Position numbers and translations under genes: made by a program
Assembly: GCA_022315425.1 (NCBI GenBank)
Contig: JAIUPT010000014.1
Location: 62,001-126,000, forward strand
Length of the DNA stretch: 64,000 bases
DNA from: Pseudevernia furfuracea
Taxonomy: Eukaryota; Ascomycota; Lecanoromycetes; Lecanorales; Parmeliaceae
Reading direction: 5' to 3'
Shown: piece after piece, positions 46,752-57,376 of the stretch
Layout: every line of letters starts with the position of its first letter
Numbering within the stretch: the first letter of the stretch is position 1
Notes under the pieces: generated by a model
Told to the model about the DNA's origin: nothing
Databases searched by the model: none
The model's input: the letters and a program-made list of their open reading frames with translations, nothing else

Positions 46752-48191
46752 TCAAAAGGTTGCGTAGAACTTGCCGAGATCCGACAGCTCGTCTCCAGTC
46801 TCAGGCAGAAAGCCTCCCTGTGTGCGATTGAGGCCGAGGTATCCATAACGCGCGACCAAGTCGTTGTCTTCTAACCATGGAATGATATTGGTCAAGAACT
46901 CGATTTGTCCAGCGGCATCACCGTTTGCTCCGAAGTTATCGACCCAGACTGGCTTGCCCTTGGCCATGCTGGTAGCGTTGTTGACGGCGTTCTTGAAATC
47001 TTGCTGACCATTAGGACCCGGAGTCCAGAACCAGTGAACACACACGAAGCCAATGGTGCAGCCGGCCGTCTCGCACAAGTCGAGGAAGGTTCCGAGCCAC
47101 TCGAAGTCCACCGGGTTCTGGAGATTGCCTGGAGTCCCGAGTGAGACGCCCTGAGCGGCATATGGCTCCATGTTGTTCATCCAGTCGGTGACTGCTGTCT
47201 GCGCGGTTATGCCAGAATGTGCCGGCTCTCCGAAGCTCATGAAGTACTTGTCGCCTTCAGCCACACCCTTCTTGGCGTTGCTGGCCCATGATCCGTCTTC
47301 GATGTATTGAGGGCTGTACAGTTGAGGAACGTAGGACATGCCCATCTCTGGAGTGAGGTTGGGTGGAGGTCCGGAGTACCAGTTGCCGAGCCAAGAGACT
47401 TTGGTGTTGGCGAAGGCTGCGGTTATGGCGTCGGTGTCGTCTCCGCTAACAATGATGCCTCGCTTCGCGCTCTTTGTGGAGTTGGTGGCAGGAGTTTGGG
47501 CGTCAGCTGATCCGGGAGCTGCTGCACCAGCTTCCTTAGGAGTGGTGACGGGCGTTGCTGCAGCTTTGACGGTCGAGGAAGTGCTGGAAGTGGATGCGAC
47601 GACTGGAGCAGCGGCCACTGTTATAGGAGTGTCAGCCACAGCTGGGGTGGACGTGCTGGAGCTCGACTCGGCACCAACAACAGCGAGTGTCATGGCAGAA
47701 TTCACTACTGACAACAGTGTACTGGAGCTTTCCTCTGTGGGAGAAGGAGTGATGGACTCGACAGGGGAGGAAGTGCCAGCTTGAGTAGGCACGGGTGCTT
47801 GTGTGGGGATGACAGGCTTGGATGTCCCACTCTCCAGAGCAGAGACAGTCACGGTGACGGTAGCGTTGGTAGTCACGGTGACCGTTGCTGGCGTACAAGA
47901 GCTTGGAAAGGGAAGGGATGCACCAGCCTCGTTCAGAGATGCTGATGCTGACTCGACAATAGTACTGTACGAAGGACCGTTCGTGACGACGACAGTGGAG
48001 TAAATGGCCTTACCAGCAGTGCCAGTGGGTACGGTGAGGAGTCCTGAGCTACCGAAGAAGGCGGTGCCGTTACTCAGGCCATATGGAGCTGATTTGCTAT
48101 GGTGATCATGAGATTTGTGGTGATGATGGCCGGAGAGGTAGTTGAACGCGGAGGCTGCTGGTAGTAGCAGGATGGCGAAGTTGAGCTTCAT
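46752..48191 (-). CDS. Secreted GH128-type glycoside hydrolase with Ser/Thr-rich linker
   Basis: Single-exon 479-aa protein. Signal peptide MKLNFAILLLPAASA is followed by a His-rich segment (GHHHHKSHDHHSK). Then comes a long Ser/Thr/Ala/Pro linker (residues about 90-245), and from about 245 a catalytic domain of the Asl1/GH128 type (beta-1,3-glucanase family). Landmarks are VSWLGNWYSGPP, MSYVPQLY, YFMSFGEPAHSG, VDFEWLGTFLDLC, IGFVCVHWFW, PVWVDNFG and RYGYLG. The glutamate in SFGEP is a candidate catalytic residue. The GH128 reading and substrate rest on motif memory. The layout suggests a wall-associated enzyme that modifies beta-glucan. No GPI signal is visible. Confidence 0.88.
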   Translation of the reverse strand: MKLNFAILLLPAASAFNYLSGHHHHKSHDHHSKSAPYGLSNGTAFFGSSGLLTVPTGTAGKAIYSTVVVTNGPSYSTIVESASASLNEAGASLPFPSSCTPATVTVTTNATVTVTVSALESGTSKPVIPTQAPVPTQAGTSSPVESITPSPTEESSSTLLSVVNSAMTLAVVGAESSSSTSTPAVADTPITVAAAPVVASTSSTSSTVKAAATPVTTPKEAGAAAPGSADAQTPATNSTKSAKRGIIVSGDDTDAITAAFANTKVSWLGNWYSGPPPNLTPEMGMSYVPQLYSPQYIEDGSWASNAKKGVAEGDKYFMSFGEPAHSGITAQTAVTDWMNNMEPYAAQGVSLGTPGNLQNPVDFEWLGTFLDLCETAGCTIGFVCVHWFWTPGPNGQQDFKNAVNNATSMAKGKPVWVDNFGANGDAAGQIEFLTNIIPWLEDNDLVARYGYLGLNRTQGGFLPETGDELSDLGKFYATF

Positions 48192-51100
48192 TTTTGATCG
48201 AGGGGATGATGCTTGAATGAAGTGAAGTCGGTGGATGTACTTGTGCTGTCGGTCTGATGAAGTTGGTCTGCTAAGTTGTTCGAAGCCGGCCTGGGCTTCT
48301 TTGAAGAAAAGGGTGGTGTAATGAAGGTACGATTGAAGATGAATGAAGGAAGGTAACGAGCGAGTGCTCTAGTAATGAGAGACTGGGAGTGGGAGGTGGG
48401 TGGTAAGAGTGGGGGTTGATGTTGAGGATGAGGAAGAGAGAGGAGAGAAGAGAGAAGAGAGAAGAGAGAAGAGTTTTATGCAACGAGATTTGTGGGTGAG
48501 ATCGATAGGGGAATTGAAAGATTAAGCGCGTACCTGCAGGTTTTAGCGCCCTTTCGCCTGCACCCTGCACGAAGCCGCAGATGAAACGGCAGAGAATTGG
48601 TCAATGGGCACCTGATGCTCCATCCTTCATTTCATTTTTCCACCCCTCCCCTGAAATATATTCCATCAGCATGCACAGTGAAGGGATGAAGGAACGGACA
48701 TCTAGAGTCATCTGAGGAAGAAGCCTTTCTATCTTAGGTACAAATCTTACCCTACACTAAGGTATACTCCTTGCACAGCGGTACAGCAATGCGAACCCGG
48801 CTTACGGTGTCAGAAAGTATTCTGATGATCCTCAATGCAAAAGGTACCTACATACTTCCAATCTTGCTATCTCATCACTTTAGCGCCCACATAATGACCT
48901 GCATAAGCAGCTAGCCTATGATCTTCTTTGCAGCACTTCAAAGAGCCCACATCCACCGAGGCTCGAAACGTGCCTCATTTTGAGTTATCTGGCGGACCCA
49001 CCAACCTGGTCTGCAGTCAAAGTGACCTCCGCCTTGGCCAGCGTCAAGCCTACGGAACTTGTGCGGATTTCTTCTTTCAGATCGTGGGAACAGGGGTACG
49101 GGGATCTCGGCCTAATCTTACCATGGCAGTAAATTGCAAGAAGATGATGAAACGTGCGTCACCTGCGTGAATCAACTCTAATTTCCGTCCGAAACTCTTG
49201 CTTACAGCCAATCATGCATTCCTAGTCACATGTCCTGCACGCTAGTACAATATCCTTAGCTAGACCCAATGAGGCAGGTGTCTTTCAATCCTTGACTTCA
49301 ACATACACTGTACAGAATGCGGTGACAGCGCAGACATGGGCCCCGTACATTGGATGTCCAGCCCAGCCAAAGATCTCTACTCTTACTTAACCCAGCCAAA
49401 GATCTCTTCTCTTAGATATGGCAGATCCTCTCTGTCCGTTCTGTTCTCTTTCTTGAACACGGCCACGTTTTTGACTACAACCAGGTTGATGCCTGTGCTG
49501 TCCTGCGCAGGCATGAGCCCAGCACCTGGGATGTACATAGAGCCGCGCCAAAGAGCCATACTTCAGCTTAGACCGGACAAGGCCTTGGCTACGGCCAAGC
49601 TGATGCTAACGCTGTCTTGCACGCTAGCTATCAAATAAGTGGCAATTGCCGAATTGTACAGTCCAATGATTCTCCAGCGATGAAAATAGTCTCAGAGGTG
49701 TTTTGATTTTTAGATCGCTGGATGCAGTCTTATCTACATCTTTACCAGCAAAGGTTTCGAACAAATCTAATCTTTAGTCAAATAGGGTGTCATCCAGATT
49801 TTTTGCAGACAGTCATGTATACTAATAATGAACTAATTGAGCCCCACAATCATGCGGGCAACGCTTGATCATCAGAGAATTACAGAGGTATGAGCATCTC
49901 AACAGTCCACATCTTGTTTCCCAACGCTAGCAAGCTTATGATCAACCGCGTGGGGCGGAAGGGAACCAATATGGCTTGCGATGTAGGCACATGGGAAGGC
50001 AGACTCGTGGGTTCCTTCGGTTGAGAAGCAAGCCCAGACTTATTGCTCTAGCAAACGCTTTGTTCCGAGGCCAATCAACAGTGCCGCAATCGCCCGTTGT
50101 ACCATCACAAGCTTCCTTAAGCTGACTGAAATGCGCTCGAGCCTGGAAACACATGACTACATTGCTACTTCCAGATCAGCCCGGCCCCTCGCATCAGACT
50201 TGGCACTGGTCGCCTCAGTCTCATGATTAGGTCTACATCCTTCTTACCGCCTTCTCTCCTTCCGACGACCGAGATCTCGTAGAGCGTCAGCACAATCCGA
50301 AGAGCACCTGCTGGAGCACAATCATCGCCAAACATGGCCTCTCTCGCAGATGTACAAACCACCCTTCCAAGAAATCCAAAGACCATCAATTCAGCAGGTC
50401 ATTTTCTCCTTCATCTGGTCATTCTTTCCATAGAGTGGCGTGCCCAACCTACAATCGAGCGCAGTAGTCGGATGATGGCGCGAACAAACGAGCAACTCCG
50501 CAGGCCGGAAGACCAGGAACTCTACAACCCAGACTGTGCACGATCCGCAGGAAGAACAGGCGGCTACGCCTTCCGACCATCGAGGATCAATTGGGCCAAC
50601 TCATCTCCTAGCCATAGACTGATGTAAAAGGAAGATGAGGCAAGGAGAGCCACAAGGCAAACGTTCCACTCAACCCTATAAGAAGGATCATATAGCAGAC
50701 GCATCAGGTCGTGGGGAGTGGAACGATACTACTACGCCTACCCAAGACACGGCGGGCGAAGACCGCGAGAAAAAGACCGTGAGGCCACGCGAAACGTACA
50801 CCATTGGGCAAGACGGACCTGGGTTTTGGAAATGACTCCGCAACATTATATGCGTCGAAGATATCATCACGGTGGATATTATTAGTGGTCTGTAGAGGGC
50901 ACGGGGCCTCGCGAGTCGATGACTCGTTGTTAACCTCTCAACATCCCACGCGCCAACCAATTCGCCGTCTCGGACTTTTCTTCACCTTTTTGCGCCAAGG
51001 CTGTCTGTTAATCTACCTTATACCATCAGACATACATGGCAGACGGTACACAGGGCGTGTTGAACTCTAGCAGAAAGTGGGTGAGCGTTGCAGTCGCTCG

Positions 51101-51466
51101 GTCCGAAGGGTACTAGTACATGGCGGGATCGAACATGTGGAGTAGGGGTAGGTGAAGAATAACATATGCACCGTCTCCAGACATGTAAAGCTCAGTTCGT
51201 TATATCGATCTAGACTATCTCGCCCAAAGTTATCGCGTTGAAATAAAAGAGAAAAAAAAGATGCACATTCAGGGTTGTCTCATAGCTTCTTCTCCAACAG
51301 TGTCATGCCGAAGAAAATGAATGAATGAAAATCATGACATGTTCCTATCAGCCTATGCACCCATACCAGCCCTTTCCCTCCACCCACCACCAATCATCTA
51401 TCAATTAGTCCACCAAACAGATCTGATATTCGAACGGACGACACCACGACTACCTGGAAGCTTACA
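48192..51466. other. Gene-poor region
   Basis: No gene supported in 3.3 kb. A GAGAAGA tract lies at about 48430-48473 in the presumed promoter of the GH128 gene. Short imperfect duplications occur at 49361-49417 (CCAGCCAAAGATCTCT twice) and between 49470-49515 and 49583-49625. Confidence 0.5.
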
Positions 51467-52291
51467 ATGCACGACCTTCATGTCTGGATAGGGTACCTGA
51501 CCGGTCAGGCCCCGGCTCCTATTTACCCTCTCGAGTGTTCAGTCTCACCCTACTTGACCCATCACATGGAGATGATGAAGACTCCCAGCCTCGGAAATTT
51601 CCGCGCTGTAAAAGCATCTCTGTTCCAGGAAATTGTTGAGGCTCTGCGGCAACCGCCGGCCAATGTGGCGGTTCAGATCGTACTGTGGATGTCTAGCATC
51701 TATCTTGACCGGGAAATTGTGGATGCGCTCGGACTGGGTTTGAAGATTGATCCACGATTTTTTCGGGGGCTTTTTGTGGTAAGGGTAGGCGAGATTGGGA
51801 TCGATCCCAAGCACGTCACCATCGCTGGGACAGTCGCTACCGTAGTGTGCGTCACTATAACTCGGAAAAGCTAGATGCAGTTCCCCATCCTCAACACTGG
51901 CGAATGCTGTTGAAGAGGAGGTCGGTGATAGCTAATCGTTTTACACGCCTCGAAGTCATCGAAGATTCCATGAGGATGGCTATGATCCAGGGGGGTGGAA
52001 GCATCCGAATCGCATACGTCTTCTCAACTTGGTGACTTGAGAATGAGGAAAAGCGAGCTCTTGAAGTTATGCCTTTGTTTCTCAAGCCGCTGGGTCCCTT
52101 GCTGTATATCAATATATTCCGAATCGATCATCACTGCGACAGCGTTAGTCGTGAATATGATCAGCTACAGAGGTTGGGTTGGGATTCGGTAGTGCTAAGA
52201 GCGATACGCTCATCTCTGATCTGCCTAAAAACCGACTTCGGCTGCGGGCAATGGTGGAAGGTTCGAAGTTCCCCAGATAGCTCGATGTCGT
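51467..52291 (+). pseudogene. Conserved fungal protein (possibly CorA-like N-domain), broken
   Basis: From ATG 51467 the frame reads a plausible protein (LDREIVDALGLGLKIDPRFF, then DPKHVTIAGTVATVV). At about 51850 the sense switches to another frame (RHYNSEKLDAVP) consistent with one extra base. That frame continues through TGA 52033-52035 into MPLFLKPLGPLLYINIFRID and REYDQLQRLGW, and ends at 52291. The segments follow the order I recall for large fungal proteins that carry a CorA-like membrane domain at the C-terminus, but that domain is absent here. One frameshift, one nonsense codon and a missing 3' half make this a relic. Confidence 0.6.
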
Positions 52292-52944
52292 GAGGTCTTG
52301 AGATCAAAAATCAGAGATATCATCGGCGGAGTTTGGGAAATGACAAGTTTCGTGAGGTTTATATTTCAGAGTAGGATTCGCTAACCTACCAGGTGCTCGT
52401 GATGATGTAGTCAATCTCTCTGAGATAAAGTAGATCAAAAGTTTCAATTGTCATCTGCTTGAGAGCAAGGTGATGAGTGTAAGATAAATGCCAAGCTTTA
52501 CTCTATCACGTGATACTCTACGGAGTACACTAAGACTGATGTAGAATAAGGCTACTCTGAGGCTTGGCGACAATACCTCGTATCAACAATCTTTGCGTCC
52601 GCGTCCCTCGTCTGATGTGAATATGATATATCTATCTATCAATCGTCTTTCTTCTCTCGAGGTGCTTTGCGCCAGGGATAACCATGCCATGAATTATCGC
52701 CGTCGACATCCCAGGTTCGGGATGACGTTGGAGCAGGCGAAAGATGTCCCGAAGACACTCCCGGTCATGATCATGATGACATGATAGTGACGTATCACCA
52801 TGCCTCGGGCTCTCTTCTTGCCTGTTGGCCTTCATCTCACAAGCTCCTTTCCCAAGTCTAATCTTCCTACAAGTCTAATCTTCCTACAACTTCAATTCAT
52901 TTACCAAACCAGACCCGAGCCTTTCTATAACAGATATACTCAAC
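52292..52944. other. Intergenic / promoter of the dehydrogenase gene
   Basis: No gene seen. A short tandem (CAAGTCTAATCTTCCTA twice) lies at about 52853-52887, near the start of the downstream gene. Confidence 0.5.
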
Positions 52945-54372
52945 ATGGCAATGTCACAGAGCGCCAACCTGGCCGAGAAGGCCATGGGCCACGGCGACAA
53001 CGCAGTCACAGAGCAGAACATGACCAACCCGGCTCGTGACCGCGAGAAGTATGGAGACCCCTCTGGAGAAACCATGAAGGCTCTTGCCTGGATGGGCAAA
53101 AACGACGTGCAGATAAGTCCGTGCTCTCCTACTCCCTTTTGTCTTTCCCCTCCCCCTTATGCAGCGGCTGATATCTCGTCTCCAGTCGAATGTCCTAAGC
53201 CTAAAATCCTCGAAGATCGCGACGTCATCCTCAAGGTAACTGGCTCCACCATCTGCGGTTCAGATCTCCATCTCTATCACGGCGCCGTCGTCGAGCTACA
53301 AAAAGGTGATATTCTGGGCCATGAATTCTGCGGCAAAATCGACAGCATGGGACCTGGCGTCAAAGGCCTAGAAGTCGGGCAACGAGTCGTTGCTTCCTTT
53401 CAGATTGCCTGCGGAGAGTGCATGTACTGCAAGAAGAAGCTATCCTCGCAATGCGAACGGACGAATAGCAATACCATTGAGAATGCTATGTACGGTGGAC
53501 GCACAGCGGGTATGTTCGGATACAGTCATTTTACTGGAGGCTTTGCTGGTGGACAAGCAGAATACGTGAGGGTACCGTTTGGTGACGTCAACCTCCTCAA
53601 GCTACCAGATGATGTACCAGATGAGAAGGGCTTGTACCTGTCGGACGTTCTGGCTACCAGCTGGAACTGCGTTGTGGATACTGGAGTGAAAGAGGGCGAC
53701 GTGGTTGCTATTTGGGGCGCTGGACCGATCGGAGAGATGTGTGCTGAGATGAGCTTTACAAACGGCGCAAGCAGAGTCATCATGATCGACGGTGGCAATG
53801 GAGCATGGAGATTGGACTTTTGCAAAGAGAAGATGCCGAAGCTGGAGCTCCTCAACTACACCGACCTCCCTCGCGGCACTACCGTCACTTCACGACTAAA
53901 GGAAATGGAACACGGTGGTCCCGACGTCGCTCTCGAGTGTGTCGCCGGCGAGTACGCCAAAGGCTGGGCTCACCGCTTCGAATTGATGATTGGCGCCGAG
54001 ACCGATACCTCAGAAATCGTCAATGAGATGATTACCTCGGTCAAGAATTACGGTCGCTGCGGTATCACGGGTGTCTATGTTGGCTTCACGAACCATTTCA
54101 ACATCGGCTCGCTCATGGAGCGCGGCATTCGTCTCATCGGTAATGGACAAGCACCCGTGCATCTTTACTGGGAGGAGTTGCTTCAGATGATTCGCGATGG
54201 CAAGACAGACCCTTATAAGATGCTAACGCATCGTTGCAAGGTCGAAGAGATGGATGAGGTGTACAAGATCTTCAATGAGCGAGGGGACAAAATGCAGAAG
54301 ATCTTTGTGCAGACAAAATTTTCGGACCCGCCAGCACCAGGCTCGCCAGCGTTGAAAACATTCAAGTCGTAG
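52945..54372 (+). CDS. Zinc-containing alcohol dehydrogenase (formaldehyde dehydrogenase-like)
   Basis: Medium-chain zinc dehydrogenase. Exons 52945-53116 and 53186-54372 give 452 aa. The 69-nt intron (donor GTCCGT) has no stop and is divisible by three, so unspliced reading would give 475 aa; removing it restores the strand entering IECPKPKILEDRDVILK. Motifs: catalytic zinc STICGSDLHLYHG and GHEFCGKI; structural zinc loop CGECMYCKKKLSSQC; Rossmann fold AIWGAGPIGEMCAE; NAD-binding strand end IDGG. The insert GMFGYSHFTGGFAGGQAEYV and the C-terminal layout resemble glutathione-independent formaldehyde dehydrogenase-type enzymes. The substrate remains inferred. Residues 1-45 are an unusual charged extension. 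Confidence 0.9.
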   Translation: MAMSQSANLAEKAMGHGDNAVTEQNMTNPARDREKYGDPSGETMKALAWMGKNDVQISPCSPTPFCLSPPPYAAADISSPVECPKPKILEDRDVILKVTGSTICGSDLHLYHGAVVELQKGDILGHEFCGKIDSMGPGVKGLEVGQRVVASFQIACGECMYCKKKLSSQCERTNSNTIENAMYGGRTAGMFGYSHFTGGFAGGQAEYVRVPFGDVNLLKLPDDVPDEKGLYLSDVLATSWNCVVDTGVKEGDVVAIWGAGPIGEMCAEMSFTNGASRVIMIDGGNGAWRLDFCKEKMPKLELLNYTDLPRGTTVTSRLKEMEHGGPDVALECVAGEYAKGWAHRFELMIGAETDTSEIVNEMITSVKNYGRCGITGVYVGFTNHFNIGSLMERGIRLIGNGQAPVHLYWEELLQMIRDGKTDPYKMLTHRCKVEEMDEVYKIFNERGDKMQKIFVQTKFSDPPAPGSPALKTFKS

Positions 54373-55874
54373 ATATCAAGAGATATAGGCCCTATATACC
54401 AAATCGATACAAGCGTGTGATCAAAGCCTATACAATACACTCATTCTAATACTACATTGTTCTGCCTCGTCATGTATTCCTGACCTCCAACATCGCCCTC
54501 TTCGACCATGTCCAGCGCGCCTAGCCTTCTCCATGTCGTTCAACGCGCAAAGTCGTTTATATTTTCATCAAAAGACACACCTCTCCTCTTCTCACTCTTT
54601 AAACCATGAGAACGAAAATTCAATGCTCCTCCAATTTTCTTAGTCCGCAGCAGGACTTATCTTCCTACCCGAGGTTAAGCGGCAATGGAAGCCCAAGCCT
54701 CGGATCCGTCTACTGCTGTTGGTACATGTCCAGCAGTGTCAATTGCTTGTTTTCTTGCAGCAGCCGAGTTCAATCGGCTTGAGCTGGCTGCCAAGGTACC
54801 AAGCATATTTGTCGAGGTCAGGGGAAAAAAAATTGAAGGTGTCTGATGAGCGCCCTGCTCAGTGAGAGTGCATCTGACGGACACTCTTTCAATCAACGAA
54901 ATACATCCGCATTCTCCAATTCTAGCAAGGGACGGATATCAAGTAGTTTGGCACACAGCTTTTACGGCAAGGACTCACACGGAGAGAGCTGCATGAGGAA
55001 GTGGCTGGATCGAAGCTGAGGCTTGCCAGAAAAGCGTACCGAGGCTTCTTGGATAAATCTGTGAGTTCTCTGCTGCAGAACGTGAAATCATCCAGCGACT
55101 GAGAACGGGGTTTTCGATAAGCCTTGGCAAAGTCTCTTTGCGCTACGTGCCTGAGTAGTCGTCTTACGGAAACTAAGTGATGAAGGTATGGTGGAGCGAT
55201 CTTTTGGGGAGATGCTCCCAACATTCTGAATAGAAGTCAGTATCATAATCGTGCCTAACGCGCGTGTGTGGTACAAAGTTGTTTCTGCGCCCTCTGACCT
55301 TTTTTTCGTCCAAGCAGGTTCCGAAAGAAAGGTGCTAAGGGAAAACGCGCTGCGGAACAACAAAAGGATGCTGGGACCATGATAAAGGAGCGAGAATCTA
55401 CGTTTTGCCAACCTTGTTCTTCTTTATCGGGTCGCTTCCAAACATGTTCATATTGTTGGGAGAAAGTGGCTTTGTCAGCTTCTCCAGGGGATCAATTGGT
55501 GCCACAAAGTGAAACAAGAAACACCCGTTGGTATTGTTTTGAGGGTTTCTTTGACCTGCATGACCTTCTGAAAGGTTTCGATCAGCTACTCGAAAGAGTT
55601 GAACCAAAGCACCGATGAAACAAGGATCGCCCAGTTTGAGGGACACTTTTAATAAACACAACTCGCTGGGAGGGTTTTATTTCTGGACAAGGCCCTACTC
55701 CGGGTTTTTTGTCTGCTTTTGTCCGCCTGTCCGCAGGGTGCTGAGGGGCTCTGCCTACATAGACCACCGATGACACCTCCCCAGTCTCAACAGACACAAC
55801 GACACACCCCATCCGACAGCCTCAACTTCAAGACCTACATCTTTTTCTAACGCTCAAGAACGCTCCAGACCACC
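54373..55874. other. Intergenic, no gene supported
   Basis: Only short frames without recognisable protein. Confidence 0.55.
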
Positions 55875-56385
55875 ATGTATTCCCTTACCGTTGCGAAATC
55901 CATCCTTTTGGCATTGAGTGCCGGCACTCTCGCCACGGCCGCCCCGGCGAATGTCTCATCGTCAGGCTCCGGACCCAGCAACATGACCATCACCCTGTAC
56001 AGCGGCGTGAACTGTAACTCGAACGCGACCGGCACCAACCAGACCGAGTCGCTGCAATACAACCAAAACACCGTGCCCGGGTCCAACAACGAGGCCGCAC
56101 CCTTCCTATCCTACACCCTCGGCCGAAACACCGACCTCTCCGAACAGCTGGACTTCAGCGGGCCCACAAAGGGTATGGGCGTTCTGAATGGCGAACCGGC
56201 GGAGTGCACATTGTTCCATGAAACGTCGAGCCCGGACTCGAACGGTCATCCATTGTCGGCGAATGTTTGTTATGGTTTGCTCCTTGGACCGGCAGAGGTG
56301 GGTACCATTCTCACGCAGACATTCATTGAGACGCAGCTACTAACGAACCCTTTTGCAGTGCATCAGGCTTTTCGTCCGCAATTAG
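55875..56385 (+). CDS. Small secreted protein, member of a local pair
   Basis: Exons 55875-56297 and 56359-56385 give 149 aa. The unspliced frame runs on to 56528, but removing the 61-nt intron (GTGGGT...TTTGCAG) ends the protein in AECIRLFVRN, matching the end of the neighbour at 56900-57376. The signal peptide is MYSLTVAKSILLALSAGTLATA. The mature region has four cysteines, several N-glycosylation sequons, and the motif SYTLGRNTDLSEQLDFS followed by ECTLFHETSSPDSNG and VCY. The family is not recognised; it is a candidate effector-like or surface protein. Confidence 0.8.
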
Positions 56386-56899
56386 CGGTGCGAGCGACCA
56401 CTGACGAAACGGTGGCACGAACGGGCTGTGTTTGGGTATCGGTTTTGTTTTGTTTGCTTTCGAGCTTTTTACGCAATGATCTCAAAGTGGTAGTGGTGGA
56501 GATGATGGCATGGTATGTCTTGAAGTAAGTGGATGTGTTAATCTTTAAATCAATTTGCATTATCAAAACGATGTCGTTCGCACCTTTTTTTCAAGGGGCC
56601 GAGATCCCAGCTCAACCCTGCTACCCTCATTGTCCCTTGCCTTTTACCCTTCGAAAGATGAAACACTTCCATATTACCCCTTCATATATCCAAAAGTGAC
56701 TTTGAATTCGTTACTTGAAAAAGCAAATCAAAAGAACGCAACCTCCGCGATTTTTTCCACGCACATCATATCCAATTCCCTCCACCCTAAAAAGCAAGAA
56801 CACAGAAGGGAATAACAGAACATGTAGCCAAAAGCGCAACAAGGTCACGCCCTAGATATTCCCACCTCTTCGCCAACCAACCATCAACCACCAACCACC
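56386..56899. other. Spacer between convergent paralogues
   Basis: AT-rich 3' flanks; nothing recognised. Confidence 0.5.
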
Positions 56900-57376
56900 T
56901 CACTCCGTCCTCCAAAGATTAAAACACGTGACCGACACACCAGGCGTATAGCACGTATTCGCCTTTAGCGTCTCCCCCGTCGACGGATCCGGACTGGCCG
57001 TGTACTGAAACAGGGCGCACTCCTTATCGATCGGGGTGCCATCGGACGCGTTCTTTGAGTGGCCGTCCGGGTAAGCGAAGCTCATGTCGAGCTGCTCGTT
57101 GGGCTGCAAGTCGCGGCCGAGCATGTAGGAGACGACGAGGGCGTGGTTGTTTTTGCCGTAGAGGAGGTCGGGGAAGAAGATGTTATCGTCGCCGTTGGTG
57201 TTGTGGCCGCAGAGGGAGCGGGTCCAGGCGGAGACGGTCTGATTGGTCCCGGTCATGAAGTCCGGGTCGGAGGGGGAGTTGACGGTGGCTGCACCGCGGC
57301 GGTGGGGGCGGCTGGCTAGAGCGCTGCCGGTGAGGAGGAGGGAGAGAGTGGAAAGGGCGGTCAGGGGAATGTACAT
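56900..57376 (-). CDS. Small secreted protein, paralogue of the 55875 gene
   Basis: Single-exon 158-aa protein with signal peptide (MYIPLTALSTLSLLLTGSALA). It shares with the convergent neighbour the motif SYMLGRDLQPNEQLDMSF, then ECALFQYTASPDPSTG, TCY and a terminal C-F-N-L-W. Both have four cysteines at corresponding positions. Overall identity is low, so the duplication is old or the pair evolves fast. This copy lacks the intron present near the 3' end of its partner. Function unknown. Confidence 0.82.
   Translation of the reverse strand: MYIPLTALSTLSLLLTGSALASRPHRRGAATVNSPSDPDFMTGTNQTVSAWTRSLCGHNTNGDDNIFFPDLLYGKNNHALVVSYMLGRDLQPNEQLDMSFAYPDGHSKNASDGTPIDKECALFQYTASPDPSTGETLKANTCYTPGVSVTCFNLWRTE

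Noticed and set aside
47307..47784. Val/Ala-rich plus-strand frames
   Set aside because: Antisense of the linker and catalytic domain of the GH128 gene.
55875..56528. 217-codon unspliced reading of the small secreted gene
   Set aside because: Splicing 56298-56358 gives a shorter protein whose end matches the paralogue at 56900-57376.
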